Assembly (NCBI GenBank): GCA_016875955.1
Contig: VGOH01000080.1
Location: 1-5,915 of the forward strand
DNA from: Chloroflexota bacterium
GTDB lineage: Bacteria; Chloroflexota; Dehalococcoidia; Dehalococcoidales; RBG-16-60-22
Direction: 5' to 3'
DNA: 5,915 nucleotides
Below, piece after piece: positions 5,849 to 5,915 of the stretch; positions within the stretch are counted from its first letter, which is position 1; every line of letters begins with the position of its first letter. The notes beneath the pieces are model-generated. The model was not told where the DNA came from, searched no databases, and saw only the letters and a list, made by a program, of their open reading frames with translations. The translations under genes and the position numbers were made by a program.

Positions 5849-5915
5849 GGATGGCGGTTAAAGGTTGATAAAGATTAGGCTGCCTTTTGTTTAGAGTCAA
5901 GGACAACCTCGTTTT
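5849..5915. other. Downstream of the ankyrin gene, no gene seen
   Basis: Sixty-seven bases without a coding frame. AGGTTG (5862-5867) and CAACCT near 5905-5910 could pair, but the loop is long and no clear U-run follows at the right distance, so I do not call a terminator. Confidence 0.4.

Noticed and set aside
1..5915. CRISPR array, tRNA, rRNA or insertion sequence
   Set aside because: No regularly spaced direct repeats, cloverleaf-like sequence, rRNA signature or transposase frame was seen on either strand by eye.

Overview
The window reads as bacterial chromosome carrying part of an integrated mobile or phage-like element. The left half (1 to about 3020) is a minus-strand gene cluster, the right half holds two unrelated plus-strand genes, and no RNA gene, CRISPR array or insertion sequence was seen. 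Most of the DNA is moderately GC-rich; the last ~650 bases are clearly AT-rich. I cannot place the organism firmly. The SWIM-domain protein has the look of families I associate with Desulfobacterota (former Deltaproteobacteria) and similar environmental Gram-negatives, but that is an impression from memory, not a search result.

Minus-strand cluster, in transcription order from right to left: a 181-residue MerR-like DNA-binding protein (2974-2429); a 64-residue Cro/CI (XRE)-like repressor (2345-2151); an 87-residue AlpA/excisionase-like winged-HTH protein (2161-1898) whose start overlaps the repressor's stop; and a large primase-helicase that starts at 1877 and runs off the left edge. The primase-helicase covers almost a third of the window. 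It has a CHC2 zinc finger, a Toprim catalytic domain and a P-loop ATPase domain in one chain. This arrangement is typical of the control-plus-replication module of an integrative element, satellite or phage. No integrase, attachment site or relaxase is visible here.

The most informative non-coding signal is a pair of matching 27-bp dyads. Each has two 7-bp half-sites with an AAGTCG-like core, separated by exactly 13 bp. One sits over a strong sigma70-type promoter ahead of the MerR-like gene (2994-3020), the other just ahead of the XRE-like gene (2379-2405). They look like operators of one regulator that controls both transcription units, most simply the small XRE-like protein or the MerR-like protein acting on its own cluster.

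Right half: a 300-base spacer (3021-3319) probably marks the edge of the module. It is followed by a 631-residue SWIM zinc-finger protein (3320-5215), then a 216-base AT-rich leader with a good extended -10 promoter, and a small ankyrin-repeat protein (5432-5848) whose base composition differs from everything else and suggests separate acquisition. The final 67 bases hold no recognisable gene.
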